Assembly: GCA_046757925.1 (NCBI GenBank)
Contig: JBHHZE010000007.1
Location: forward strand, 1 to 64,000
DNA length: 64,000 nucleotides
Reading direction: 5' to 3'
From: JAZDCZ01 sp046757925
GTDB lineage: Bacteria > Gemmatimonadota > Gemmatimonadetes > Gemmatimonadales > GWC2-71-9
Shown: piece by piece, positions 24,915 through 34,064 of the stretch
Position numbering within the stretch: position 1 is the first letter of the stretch
Layout: each line of letters starts with the position of its first letter
Position numbers and translations under genes: made by a program
The notes under the pieces: generated by a model
Database searches by the model: none
Told to the model about the DNA's origin: nothing
Seen by the model: the letters and a program-made list of their open reading frames with translations, nothing else

Positions 24915-26294
24915 ATGCATCTGTTCACTCCCGAGGATCCTCGACCCGTCCATTTTATGGGGATAGCTGGTGCAGGGATGAGCGCGCTGGCACTGATTGC
25001 CAAAAGCCGGGGTGTGCCAGTCACCGGATGCGATATCGAACCAGGGCCAGCTTCCGACGTCGCGGACGCCGGAATTGATGTCTTTGAAGGACACGATACA
25101 GGACACGTAAACGGTGTAAGAGCAGTTGTTTACACTGCCGCCGTGGCGCCCGAGCACGTCGAATTGCAGGCGGCCCGAGACGCCGGAGTCCCGGTTGTGA
25201 GGCGGGCCGATGCGTTGAGCGAAGCGGTGGCCGGTGGAGTGCTCGCGGCAATCGCAGGGACACATGGCAAGACCACGACCTCGGCCATGGTAACGGTGGC
25301 GTTACGGGCAGCCGGTTTGGATCCCACCGGTATTGTGGGTGGGCGCGTCGATTCTTGGGGAGGTAACGCGAGTATTGGAAAAAGCGATTTGTTTGTTGTC
25401 GAGGCCGACGAATACGATCGTGCGTTCCTGTCGCTGGACCCCGATGTCGCGGTGATCAACAACATCGAATCGGATCACCTAGAATGCTACGGCACGGTTG
25501 CCGCACTAGAGGCCGCGTTCGCGGAGTTCGGCGCTCGAGCGGGCAGATTGATGGTGGGCGCGGACGATCGCGGCGCGGCACGCATAGGCCGGAGCGTCAA
25601 CGTACCAACCTGGCAGGTCGGCCTCTCAGCTTCCGCCGACCTCAGAATCAGCGATGTGGGCGGAGGATCGGAGCGCAACTCGGCCAGGTTGACCCTGCCC
25701 GACGGACGCTGTCTCGATCTCGCTCTTCGAGTGCCGGGCATTCACAATCTTCGGAATGCGGCCATGGCGGTTGGCACCACCCTGGCGTTGGATGGCGACG
25801 TCGCACTTGCAGCTCAAGGTCTCAATGACTTTGGAGGTGTGGACCGGCGGTTCCAGGTCCTAGGTACCTCAGCCGGTGTGACGGTGGTGGATGACTATGC
25901 GCACCACCCCACGGAGGTCGTGGTGACGATAGGCGCGGCGAGGCAGCGATATCCCGGACGACGGCTGGTGGCGGTGTTTCAGCCGCACCTCTACTCCAGG
26001 ACCCAAAGTCACGGTGAGGCTCTCGGAATCGCGTTGGCCGCCGCAGACATCGCGGTTGTGACGGATGTCTATCCTGCGCGTGAAAAGCCCATCGAGGGCG
26101 TGAGCGGGGCGATCGTGTTCGAGGCTGCCCGAAGGGCCGGAGCTGAGGTCGAGTGGATATCCGATCTCGAGCGCGTTCCCCATGACTTGGCGCAGCTGGT
26201 CCTGAGCGGCGACGTCGTCCTCACGATGGGTGCCGGTACGATCACCGAGGTTGGACCGGCACTCATCCGCAGATTGTCAGGCACGGTGGCATGA
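24915..26294 (+). CDS. murC: UDP-MurNAc:L-alanine ligase
   Basis: 459 residues. Marks are HFMGIAGAGMSALALIAKSRG at the N-terminus, the ATP site IAGTHGKTTTSAM, VEADEYDRAFLSL, NIESDHLECY and VDDYAHHPTEV. It adds the first amino acid to UDP-MurNAc. No Shine-Dalgarno precedes the ATG (CTCCCCGCCG); a promoter sits directly upstream. murB, often next to or fused with murC, is absent. It ends in an ATGA overlap with ftsQ. Confidence 0.95.
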   Translation: MHLFTPEDPRPVHFMGIAGAGMSALALIAKSRGVPVTGCDIEPGPASDVADAGIDVFEGHDTGHVNGVRAVVYTAAVAPEHVELQAARDAGVPVVRRADALSEAVAGGVLAAIAGTHGKTTTSAMVTVALRAAGLDPTGIVGGRVDSWGGNASIGKSDLFVVEADEYDRAFLSLDPDVAVINNIESDHLECYGTVAALEAAFAEFGARAGRLMVGADDRGAARIGRSVNVPTWQVGLSASADLRISDVGGGSERNSARLTLPDGRCLDLALRVPGIHNLRNAAMAVGTTLALDGDVALAAQGLNDFGGVDRRFQVLGTSAGVTVVDDYAHHPTEVVVTIGAARQRYPGRRLVAVFQPHLYSRTQSHGEALGIALAAADIAVVTDVYPAREKPIEGVSGAIVFEAARRAGAEVEWISDLERVPHDLAQLVLSGDVVLTMGAGTITEVGPALIRRLSGTVA

Positions 26295-26971
26295 AACGGC
26301 GGTTCGCGATATCGATACTGAGCTTGGTGGTTGTCGTAGCAGTCGTGGTAGGAGGTCCCTTTGGACTTAGCAAGATCGGTTTCTTTCAGATCAGACAGGT
26401 GGAACTCGTGGGGGTGCGGTACCTGTCGCCTCAGCGGCTACTCGAACGATCGGGACTGGCCGCCGATCAGAATCTGTTCAGCTCGCTCGAGGTCGTGGAT
26501 CGGAATCTAGCAGCAATGCCGGGCGTGGTAGATGTGAGGCTGAAGCGGCGGTTGCCGGGCACATTGCGTATACTGGTAGAGGAGCGCGTGCCGGTGGCGT
26601 TCGCACCAACTGAATCGGGACTACAGCCCCTCGATGCCAGCGCTCGGCCCCTCCCGTACGATCCGGTCAACGCGGATCTAGATCTGCCCATTGTACCGGA
26701 CGCCGATTCTTTCGTCATAGGAGTTCTTGCCACCATCCGAACGGCGGACTTTTCTCTGTATAGCGATATCGATGCAGCCCTGAGGGGGCGTGACCGGGAT
26801 GTGATCCTCGAGCTGGGATCGCAGGAACTCATGCTGAGAGGGTATCCCACGAGCAGCGAGATAACAGCGATAGACGTGGTCCGGCGCGAGCTGTCGGAAA
26901 CCGGCCGCGAGTTCCACCAAATCGACGTCCGGTTCTCGGGGCGGGTCATTGTGCGTCGGGGTGGAGAGTGA
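26291..26971 (+). CDS. ftsQ: FtsQ/DivIB-like division protein
   Basis: 226 residues: one N-terminal transmembrane helix (about 6-25, ISILSLVVVVAVVVGG), then a POTRA domain (IRQVELVGVRYLSPQRLLERSGL, LPGTLRILVEERVPVAF) and a beta domain. It bridges the FtsBL pair and FtsWI at the septum on the periplasmic side. ATGA overlap with murC and GTGA overlap with ftsA. Position and topology are decisive because sequence conservation is low. Confidence 0.88.
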   Translation: MKRRFAISILSLVVVVAVVVGGPFGLSKIGFFQIRQVELVGVRYLSPQRLLERSGLAADQNLFSSLEVVDRNLAAMPGVVDVRLKRRLPGTLRILVEERVPVAFAPTESGLQPLDASARPLPYDPVNADLDLPIVPDADSFVIGVLATIRTADFSLYSDIDAALRGRDRDVILELGSQELMLRGYPTSSEITAIDVVRRELSETGREFHQIDVRFSGRVIVRRGGE

Positions 26972-28200
26972 AGCGCGAACGTCTGGTGGCAGGTCTCGAT
27001 CTGGGGAGTTCCAAGACATGCGCGGTGATTGCAGAGGCTCAGGGTAGCGCCCGGAACCCCGGGGCCAAGGTGCTGGGTGTGGGGATCAGCCGAACCGCCG
27101 GCGTGAAACGCGGCGTGGTCACCGACATTGAAGAAGCCACGAGATCTGCCAGTCAGGCGATGAAGGATGCGGAGAGGATGGCCGGCGTGACAGTCCCCAC
27201 AGTGTATTGTGGCATAGCCGGAGAGCACGTGAAAACCCGCATTTCACCTGGATTGGCGTCGGTGGCGAGCGAGGAAATCTCCCGCGCCGATGTCGATAGG
27301 GTTGACGAAGTCGCCAGAAGAGTGAGTCTTGGTGACAACTACGAGTTGCTGCACCACATCCCCCAGGAGTATAAAGTGGACAATCAGGGGGGGATCAGCG
27401 ACCCGGTCGGGATGGCCGGACTGCGGCTCGAAGTTGAGATGTGCCTCGTGGCGGTGCAGAACAAGGCCGCTCAGAACGTCCGCAAACTGGTTCAGCGAGC
27501 GGGCTACCGGGTGACCAAACTGGTGCTGGAGCCCTTGGCGGCATCTCTGGCGGCGGTTACGCAAGATGAAAGGGAGCTGGGGTGTGCCCTTGTGGAGCTC
27601 GGCGGGGGTTCAACCACCGTTTCGATCCTCCACGACGGCAAGCTCAAGCATCTGGCGTCACTTCCGTTTGCCGGGTCCCATGTGACCAGCGATATGGTCC
27701 AGGGCCTCGGTGTGACCCAGAGCGATGCAGAGCGGATCAAGGAGCGTTGGGGAGTCGCGTACAGCCCGCTGGTAGACCCCGCCGAGATGGTGGATCTACC
27801 GGGAACGCCCGGTCAGGGCCCGCGCCAGGTGAAGCGAGAGTTGTTAGCGCACATTATTCACCAGCGGTTGGATGAAATCCTTGGCTTGGTGTTGGATCAA
27901 ATCGAGCAGGCCGGATTCAGAGGCAGGCTCCCGGCTGGAGCGATATTGACGGGTGGTGGTGCACAACTGACCGGTGTGATAGAGCTTGCGAGAGAGGTCT
28001 TTGCTATGCCGGTACGGAAGGGCATTCCGGAACAGGGCGTAACTGGTCTCGTCGACAGTGTTCAGGCGCCGCGATATGCGGTACCCGTTGGGCTCGCTCT
28101 TTACGGGTCGAGGGAAATTGTCAGGGGGCGGGCTGACGGAGGACCCGGAGTAGATAGATTGTTCAAACCTGTGAAGCGCTGGTTGCAGGACTTCTTCTAA
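26968..28200 (+). CDS. ftsA: FtsA, actin-like membrane anchor of the Z ring
   Basis: 410 residues, actin/Hsp70 fold: AGLDLGSSKTCAVIAE (phosphate 1), the 1C domain, LEPLAASLAAV, ELGGGSTTVSILHDG (phosphate 2) and AILTGGGAQLTGV (adenosine). The C-terminus (FKPVKRWLQDFF) is an amphipathic helix typical of the membrane-targeting sequence. It tethers FtsZ to the membrane. GTG start overlapping ftsQ. Confidence 0.96.
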   Translation: MKRERLVAGLDLGSSKTCAVIAEAQGSARNPGAKVLGVGISRTAGVKRGVVTDIEEATRSASQAMKDAERMAGVTVPTVYCGIAGEHVKTRISPGLASVASEEISRADVDRVDEVARRVSLGDNYELLHHIPQEYKVDNQGGISDPVGMAGLRLEVEMCLVAVQNKAAQNVRKLVQRAGYRVTKLVLEPLAASLAAVTQDERELGCALVELGGGSTTVSILHDGKLKHLASLPFAGSHVTSDMVQGLGVTQSDAERIKERWGVAYSPLVDPAEMVDLPGTPGQGPRQVKRELLAHIIHQRLDEILGLVLDQIEQAGFRGRLPAGAILTGGGAQLTGVIELAREVFAMPVRKGIPEQGVTGLVDSVQAPRYAVPVGLALYGSREIVRGRADGGPGVDRLFKPVKRWLQDFF

Positions 28201-28223
28201 AAATTACGGGCTAAGAGGATCCC

Positions 28224-29372
28224 ATGGTCTTCGAACTTGAGGAAACTGTTGCGCAAAACGCTCGGATGAAAGTCGTCGGGATCGGCGGAGGTGGCGGGAA
28301 TGCTGTAAACCGCATGGTCGACGAGCACCTGATGGGCGTTGAATTCATTTCAGTAAACACTGATTCCCAAGCGCTGCTGAATAACAAAGCCGACCTCAAG
28401 GTCCAAATCGGCAAGAAGCTCACACGCGGGCTGGGGGCGGGCGCGCGGCCCGAGATTGGACGTCAGGCCATTGAGGAGAATCGAGACGACGTGCTGGCGG
28501 TGCTGGAAGGAGCTGATCTGGTTTTCGTAACCTGCGGTATGGGAGGCGGTACCGGCACAGGGGCATCTCCGATCATCGCCCAACTCGCCCGTGACGTTGG
28601 CGCGCTCACCGTGGGTATCATCACGAAGCCGTTTCTGTTCGAGGGCCGCAAGCGGATGCGGCAGGCAGAAATAGGGATTTCCGAAATGAACCGCCACGTG
28701 GATACCATGATCGTGGTACCGAACGAGCGTTTGCTTGCCGTGGTGGGCAAGGATGTCCCATTCCAAGACGCTCTCAAGAAGGCAGATGAGGTTTTACTCC
28801 ACGCCACCCAGGGCATATCTACGTTGATCAGTGTGACCGGCATGGTGAACGTCGACTTCGCGGACGTCAGAACGGTGATGCAGAACGGCGGATCGGCGCT
28901 CATGGGTACCGGTGTGTCGCGAGGTGAGGATCGGGCGCTTGCGGCCGCTCAGCAAGCGATCTCGAGCCCGCTGCTCGACGACATCTCCATCAACGGTTCG
29001 ACCGGAGTCCTCCTCAACATAACAGGGGGCAAGGACCTGTCGTTGGGCGAAGTGAATCAGGTCAGTGGTATCATTCACGAGGCCGCCGGAGACCACGCGG
29101 AGATCATTTTCGGGGCCGTGCACGATGCCGCGATGGAGGGCGAGATCCGAGTGACCGTCATTGCAACCGGGTTCGACAGGGCCATGAGCCAGGCCGACGG
29201 TCCGTTCGGACGCGGCGCGGCGCCGGGCGTGCTTCCTTTCCCGCAACGCCAATCGCGCTCGACGGCGGTGCCCAGGAGTTCAGCCGTACCCAAGGTGGTG
29301 ACGCGTCCAGAGGAGAATCCCGAGGTCTCTGAAATGGAGATCCCGACCTTCATACGGAGACAGATGGACTGA
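28224..29372 (+). CDS. ftsZ: FtsZ, tubulin-like cell division GTPase
   Basis: 382 residues. GTP-binding IGGGGGNAVNRM, the tubulin signature GGGTGTG at 107-113, the T7 loop NVDFADVRTVM, a variable linker after about 320, and the conserved C-terminal peptide EIPTFIRRQMD that binds FtsA. AGAGGA lies about 6 bases before the ATG, one of the clearer ribosome binding sites in the window, fitting high expression. Its stop overlaps the M23 peptidase start (TGATG). Confidence 0.97.
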   Translation: MVFELEETVAQNARMKVVGIGGGGGNAVNRMVDEHLMGVEFISVNTDSQALLNNKADLKVQIGKKLTRGLGAGARPEIGRQAIEENRDDVLAVLEGADLVFVTCGMGGGTGTGASPIIAQLARDVGALTVGIITKPFLFEGRKRMRQAEIGISEMNRHVDTMIVVPNERLLAVVGKDVPFQDALKKADEVLLHATQGISTLISVTGMVNVDFADVRTVMQNGGSALMGTGVSRGEDRALAAAQQAISSPLLDDISINGSTGVLLNITGGKDLSLGEVNQVSGIIHEAAGDHAEIIFGAVHDAAMEGEIRVTVIATGFDRAMSQADGPFGRGAAPGVLPFPQRQSRSTAVPRSSAVPKVVTRPEENPEVSEMEIPTFIRRQMD

Positions 29373-30619
29373 TGCTCGCCAAGGCGATCAAGGCGCTGGC
29401 CGGCGGCGGCGTTCTGCTCGTCTTGGTGGTGTGGACGGCCCGTGTAGCTGCCTCCTCGCGCATACCCATCGCTGCGCCGATCGTCGTGACCAAGGCCTAT
29501 GTGGAACAGGCCGACACCGTTCGGGCCAACGAAACTCTCTCCCATGTTTTTGCTCGTCACAACATAGCAGGGAACGACCTCGCAGCCGTCATGCGCGCGG
29601 CCGACGGTCTGAATCCCCGCCGGATTCTCCCGAACCAAGTTTTTCGTTTCCGCTACGTCGTGGGTGACGCCACACCTGACCGAATAGTGGCCAGGTTGGG
29701 AGATGAGCGCATACTTACGATTTCACGGGACTCGGGCCAAGTCTGGCGGGGTGAGTCAACTGAGATCACGTGGTCGGTCCATTTGGAGCGTGCAGAAGGG
29801 AACATCAGCTCATCGCTCTACGAAACACTGGATTCGTCGATTCCCGATTCGATACTCCCGAGAGCAGAACGCACTCGACTCGCGTGGGACTTGGCCGATG
29901 GTGTCTACGGATGGGTCATCGATTTCTACCGCGACATTTATCCCGGCGATCATTTCATCCTGTTGTTCGAGAGGCTGACGTCACCGATGGGTGACGTGCG
30001 GTTCGGTAGGGTAGTTGCGGCGAAGATAAACACACGGGGGGTTGAAAACGCCGCCTACGTCATGACCGACCCCAATGGCAACAATGTCTACTACGATGCC
30101 GCGGGACTCTCCCTCCGGCGTTCGTTCAAGCTCCGTCCCATATCGTTTGCACGATTGACTTCGCGCTTCTCGCACCGCCGCTTCCATCCCATCTTGAAGC
30201 GCTACAGACCACACCTGGGTATCGACTATGCGGCCGCTTTGGGTTCTCCCATAGAGGCGACTGGTGATGGAACCGTAATTCGGGCAGGCCGGTGGGGCAC
30301 ATACGGTATTATGGTCGCCATCCGGCACCCGAAGGGCATTGAAACCAGGTACGCACACATGCGGGCCGTGGCGAGAGGTATCAAACGGGGTGTGAGAGTG
30401 AAACAAGGGCAAGTGATCGGGTACGTGGGTATGACAGGCATGGCCAATGCCCCTCACGTGCACTACGAGTTTCTCAAGAATGGGCAGCATCGGGATCCAC
30501 GAGCTGGCCCGCAGGGTGACCCAAAGCCGGTCCCCGAGCAGCTGCGGGTGCAATTCGAGTCTCTAAAACTCGCCTATGACCGGTTGCTGAGTTCGACGAA
30601 ACGAACATCGGTCGACTGA
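29372..30619 (+). CDS. M23-family murein endopeptidase, membrane anchored
   Basis: 415 residues. An N-terminal transmembrane/signal segment (about 5-28) leads to a region with a LysM/OapA-like element (ETLSHVFARHNIAGNDLAAVM) and a C-terminal LytM domain with zinc ligands in HLGIDYAA, HxH in APHVHYEF and the intervening catalytic site. It would cut peptide cross-links, or act as an amidase activator, in the periplasm. All zinc motifs are present, so it is probably active. Coupled to ftsZ by TGATG, which suggests a role in septal wall splitting. Confidence 0.88.
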   Translation: MLAKAIKALAGGGVLLVLVVWTARVAASSRIPIAAPIVVTKAYVEQADTVRANETLSHVFARHNIAGNDLAAVMRAADGLNPRRILPNQVFRFRYVVGDATPDRIVARLGDERILTISRDSGQVWRGESTEITWSVHLERAEGNISSSLYETLDSSIPDSILPRAERTRLAWDLADGVYGWVIDFYRDIYPGDHFILLFERLTSPMGDVRFGRVVAAKINTRGVENAAYVMTDPNGNNVYYDAAGLSLRRSFKLRPISFARLTSRFSHRRFHPILKRYRPHLGIDYAAALGSPIEATGDGTVIRAGRWGTYGIMVAIRHPKGIETRYAHMRAVARGIKRGVRVKQGQVIGYVGMTGMANAPHVHYEFLKNGQHRDPRAGPQGDPKPVPEQLRVQFESLKLAYDRLLSSTKRTSVD

Positions 30620-30637
30620 TCCTCTCGGTAACAACCA

Positions 30638-31345
30638 ATGCAGATCTATCCCGCCATCGATATCAAAGGCGGACGCGTCGTCCGTTTGCTCGAGGGTGAC
30701 ACCGTACGAGAGACCGAGTACTCTGACAGCCCGGTCACTCAAGCGCAGGCATTCCTGCGCGATGGCGCATCGTGGCTCCATGTCGTCGATATGGACCGTG
30801 CTTTCGATACCGGTGACAACTCGGCACTAGTGAAAGAGATCGCGACCCTAGAGGGCGTTCGGGTACAGGTGGGTGGCGACATCGCTAACTTGGAGTGGGC
30901 GAGAGAGGCGGTGAAACTGGGGGCCCAGAGGATCGTTCTGGGAACATCTGCCGTCGTTGCTCCACAACTGCTCGAAAGGCTGGTGGACGAGGTGGGTCCC
31001 GAGAGATGTGCCTTAGCGATCGATACCAGGGATGGACGACCGGCGCTGAGAAGAGGCGGCAGTGTGCATGAGTCGGTAGCCGAACTGGTGAACCGCGCAA
31101 TAGCCCGAGGGGTAACGACCATTGTTTACCGGGATCTTGCCAGGGACGGCATGGTAAGCGGTGCCGACGTGGTCGGCGCTCGTCGTGTGGCTGAAATGGG
31201 GGTCGACGTGATCGTCGCGGGAGGAGTATCGGGAATTGATGATCTCCGAACTGCCGCGGCTGCGGGAATCGCCGGCGCCATCGTGGGACGGGCGCTCTAC
31301 GAGTCGCGCCTTACACTGCGGGAGGCCATAGCGTGCTCACGGTAG
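30638..31345 (+). CDS. hisA: ProFAR isomerase, histidine biosynthesis
   Basis: 235 residues, a (beta/alpha)8 barrel. Catalytic Asp8 (IYPAID) and Asp129 (ALAIDTRDG) are present, as are the phosphate sites LGTSAVV and VAGGVSGIDDL and the YRDLARDGM segment. The first glycine motif reads VGGDIAN instead of the common GGGIR. HisA opens the ring of ProFAR to PRFAR. It stands alone, with no other his gene nearby. Overlaps the next gene by 13 bases. Confidence 0.88.
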   Translation: MQIYPAIDIKGGRVVRLLEGDTVRETEYSDSPVTQAQAFLRDGASWLHVVDMDRAFDTGDNSALVKEIATLEGVRVQVGGDIANLEWAREAVKLGAQRIVLGTSAVVAPQLLERLVDEVGPERCALAIDTRDGRPALRRGGSVHESVAELVNRAIARGVTTIVYRDLARDGMVSGADVVGARRVAEMGVDVIVAGGVSGIDDLRTAAAAGIAGAIVGRALYESRLTLREAIACSR

Positions 31346-33171
31346 CATTGGGGGTTCTGGCGGTGGCGGGGATGGCGGGTTTCATATACGTGGTCAGGGA
31401 GGGTTTGGGGTTGGAGGGGTTCGGCCTTACGGTTCTCAGGACCCTGGGCCTGGGTGCACTCCTGTTGTTGCTCGTGAATCCCGGAGACACTGTCAGAGTG
31501 TCAGGCGGCCCTCCGGTCGTGTTGCTCGATGAATCGCTCAGCATGGGGGTTGAGGGAGGGCGGTGGTCCAGCGCCGTCGATACGGCTCGCGCGATCGCGG
31601 GCACGAACGGCAAGATCATCAGGTTTGGTAGCGGCCTGACTCCGTTCGATACACTGCCGCCTTCGGCCGGAACCTCGCGTCTGGCGGATGCGGTGCGCGC
31701 GGCCAGAGCAGCCGGCGGACCGATCTACCTGGTGACCGACGGCGAAATCGAGGACGCGGGCTCCATTGCGCGAATGCTCCTACAGGGGATCACCACCGTC
31801 CTACTCCCCCGCGACACTCTACCCGACGCGGCGCTGCTCGCCGTTCGGCTGCCTGATCACGTGCACCTCGAGGACTCCATCGAGATTACGCTTACCATCG
31901 GAACGTGGAACAGCCCTGACAGCAGTAGGGCACAGCTGGAGGTCGCCGTGGGTGACCGCACGGTACGCACGGTCCAGTTACGTCTGCCACCGTCACCTGG
32001 GACGGCGACGAGGAGGTTCGCGCTGCGAGCCAAGACGCTGCCCCTGGGAACCACAGTTCTTCACTTGCGCCTCAAGATGCCCGGCGATTCCGTGAGCGCA
32101 GACGATGAGAGAGATAGGATGATCACCGTGTCGCGGCAACGACCGGTGGTCGTGTTGGTAGATCCGGCAGATTGGGAGGGGCGCTTCTTGGTCAAAGAGC
32201 TGTCTGGCATTCTGGAGAGGAGCGTCGACTCCTATGCACGCGTGACGTCGGATCGCTGGGTCGATACCCGTACCCTACAACCGACTTCGCTGCAGGACGT
32301 ACGTGCCGCCGCCGAGAGGGCGGGCCTTCTGGTAACGCGAGGTAGCCGAGGCACCATCCGGCGCTTACGGAGAACTGCGCGGCCGCTGTGGCAGTGGCCC
32401 GCAGTCAACGATACGCTTACCCGACTATTCCCTGGAGACTGGTACATTACGGCCGCAATTCCTCCCTCTCCACTCGGCAGGCGACTGACGGGCATCGCAG
32501 CGGATTCGCTTCCGCCTCTGACAGGAATGATCCCGCTGGTGCCCGCCGGTGACGATTGGGTCGGTCTCACAGCGCAGAGAGGGCGGCGGGGGCCCTTGCG
32601 CCCGGTGATCATCGGCCGTGATTCCGCCGGGGCGCGCCGGCTCATTACAGCAGGGACTGGACTCTGGCGTTGGAGTTTCCGAGGCGGAGCCGCACGGGAA
32701 GCCTACAGGGCCGTGCTCGCGGCGGGAGTGGAGTGGCTTCTTGGATCCGAAGCCGTGAGGACTCCCAGCAAGCTCGCGGTGAGTTCCGTCGTGGCACGTG
32801 GTGAGCCCGTTGTCTTCCGTTGGAACGGGGACTCGGTTCCTGACTCACTCGTCGTTACCATCACGCGGCAAGGTGAGTCTCAATCGATCACCAGCCTTCT
32901 CCGGCCCGCCGAGGACGGCACCGCGGCTCAGATGCTCGAACCCGGCATTTACGACTGGTCGGTCTCGACGCTGCATGTCTCGGGCAAGACCGCGGTCGAG
33001 CGCTACTCCGACGAGTTCCACCCCCGACCCATCACTATCGGCCACGATTCGACTGCCGCAGGTGCAATATTGGTAGAGCGGTTTGCCCGCGAGAACTGGT
33101 GGCTGTTCGCGATCGTCGTCGCAGCACTGGCAGGGGAGTGGGCATGGCGTCATAGGCGGGGGTTGCCGTGA
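31333..33171 (+). CDS. Membrane protein with von Willebrand A-like domain
   Basis: 612 residues. Two N-terminal transmembrane helices (about 3-22 and 33-49) are followed by a vWA-like segment with an intact MIDAS DxSxS (D66-E-S68-L-S70) and a second acidic site in YLVTDGEIED. A long, probably periplasmic region of beta-rich character follows, then a C-terminal transmembrane helix (about WWLFAIVVAALAGEW) and a basic tail. Layout resembles BatA/BatB-like or aerotolerance-type proteins, but no partner MoxR gene is present. GTG start, overlapping hisA by 13 bases and ftsY by 4. Function unknown. Confidence 0.7.
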   Translation: MLTVALGVLAVAGMAGFIYVVREGLGLEGFGLTVLRTLGLGALLLLLVNPGDTVRVSGGPPVVLLDESLSMGVEGGRWSSAVDTARAIAGTNGKIIRFGSGLTPFDTLPPSAGTSRLADAVRAARAAGGPIYLVTDGEIEDAGSIARMLLQGITTVLLPRDTLPDAALLAVRLPDHVHLEDSIEITLTIGTWNSPDSSRAQLEVAVGDRTVRTVQLRLPPSPGTATRRFALRAKTLPLGTTVLHLRLKMPGDSVSADDERDRMITVSRQRPVVVLVDPADWEGRFLVKELSGILERSVDSYARVTSDRWVDTRTLQPTSLQDVRAAAERAGLLVTRGSRGTIRRLRRTARPLWQWPAVNDTLTRLFPGDWYITAAIPPSPLGRRLTGIAADSLPPLTGMIPLVPAGDDWVGLTAQRGRRGPLRPVIIGRDSAGARRLITAGTGLWRWSFRGGAAREAYRAVLAAGVEWLLGSEAVRTPSKLAVSSVVARGEPVVFRWNGDSVPDSLVVTITRQGESQSITSLLRPAEDGTAAQMLEPGIYDWSVSTLHVSGKTAVERYSDEFHPRPITIGHDSTAAGAILVERFARENWWLFAIVVAALAGEWAWRHRRGLP

Positions 33172-34064
33172 GGGGCGGGCTCTGGAACAAGATCAAGCGT
33201 GTCGCACTCACGGATGTAGGCGTGCTGGTCACGGGAATCGACCAAGGCTCGTTGGACGACGTGGAGCGCATCTTAGCCGAGGCGGATTTCGGATCGATCG
33301 CCTTCGATCTGGCGGAACAATTGTCTGAGAGGCTCAGGCGTGGTGAACTCAAGTCCCCGGCATCGGTGAGGAGTTGGCTGGAGGACACGATAGTCGATTA
33401 CGTGACACCCGAGGTTGTGCCCGGCGAACTCAACTTGGGGGACGGTTGCGGCCCGGCCGTTATGCTGGTGCTCGGCGTCAATGGAGTGGGGAAGACCACT
33501 CAGATCGCAAAGCTGGCGCATCGGTTGGTCAGCGAAGGGCGGAGTGTCCTCGTGGCGGCGGCCGACACCTTCCGGGCCGGGGCGCAGGAGCAGTTGAAGG
33601 TTTGGGCCTCTCGGTTGAACGTCCCTTGCATCTGTGGAAGTCCGGGTGCCGACCCCGCATCGGTTGCCTACGATGCCGTGGAGGCGGCAAAGGCTCGCGG
33701 AACGGATGTCGTGTTGATAGATACAGGCGGGCGTCTGCATACCCACCACGATCTGGTGGAAGAACTCAAGAAGATCGAACGAGTGGTTGGGCGTAGGCGA
33801 GACGGTGCGCCCCACGAGAGTCTGTTGGTACTGGATGGCACGGTGGGCCAGAATGCCCTACAGCAGGGACGTACGTTCACGGCGGCGGTCAAGGTGACAG
33901 GCCTGGTTGTCACCAAGCTCGATGGTACGGCCAAGGGAGGCGCTGTGGTCCTCCTGCAGAAAGACCTCGGCATTCCCATCCGGTTCATCGGTGTGGGCGA
34001 GACTCTCGACGACTTGGAGGTTTTTGAGCCGCGTAGTTTCGCTGAACAGCTCTTGGCTGATTAA
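33168..34064 (+). CDS. ftsY: FtsY, signal recognition particle receptor
   Basis: 298 residues, the short form without the acidic A domain. SRP-type GTPase motifs are GVNGVGKTTQIAKLA, DTFRAGAQEQL, LIDTGGRLHTHHDL, VTKLDGTAKGG and the closing GVGETLDDLEVF. It docks ribosome-SRP complexes at the membrane. GTG start in a GTGA overlap with the vWA gene; its TAA overlaps the recG ATG. Confidence 0.96.
   Translation: MRGGLWNKIKRVALTDVGVLVTGIDQGSLDDVERILAEADFGSIAFDLAEQLSERLRRGELKSPASVRSWLEDTIVDYVTPEVVPGELNLGDGCGPAVMLVLGVNGVGKTTQIAKLAHRLVSEGRSVLVAAADTFRAGAQEQLKVWASRLNVPCICGSPGADPASVAYDAVEAAKARGTDVVLIDTGGRLHTHHDLVEELKKIERVVGRRRDGAPHESLLVLDGTVGQNALQQGRTFTAAVKVTGLVVTKLDGTAKGGAVVLLQKDLGIPIRFIGVGETLDDLEVFEPRSFAEQLLAD

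Noticed and set aside
30638..31345. HisF instead of HisA
   Set aside because: The opening QIYPAIDIKGGRVVRL and the Asp8/Asp129 pair fit HisA; HisF has a different start (ARRIIPCLDV-type).
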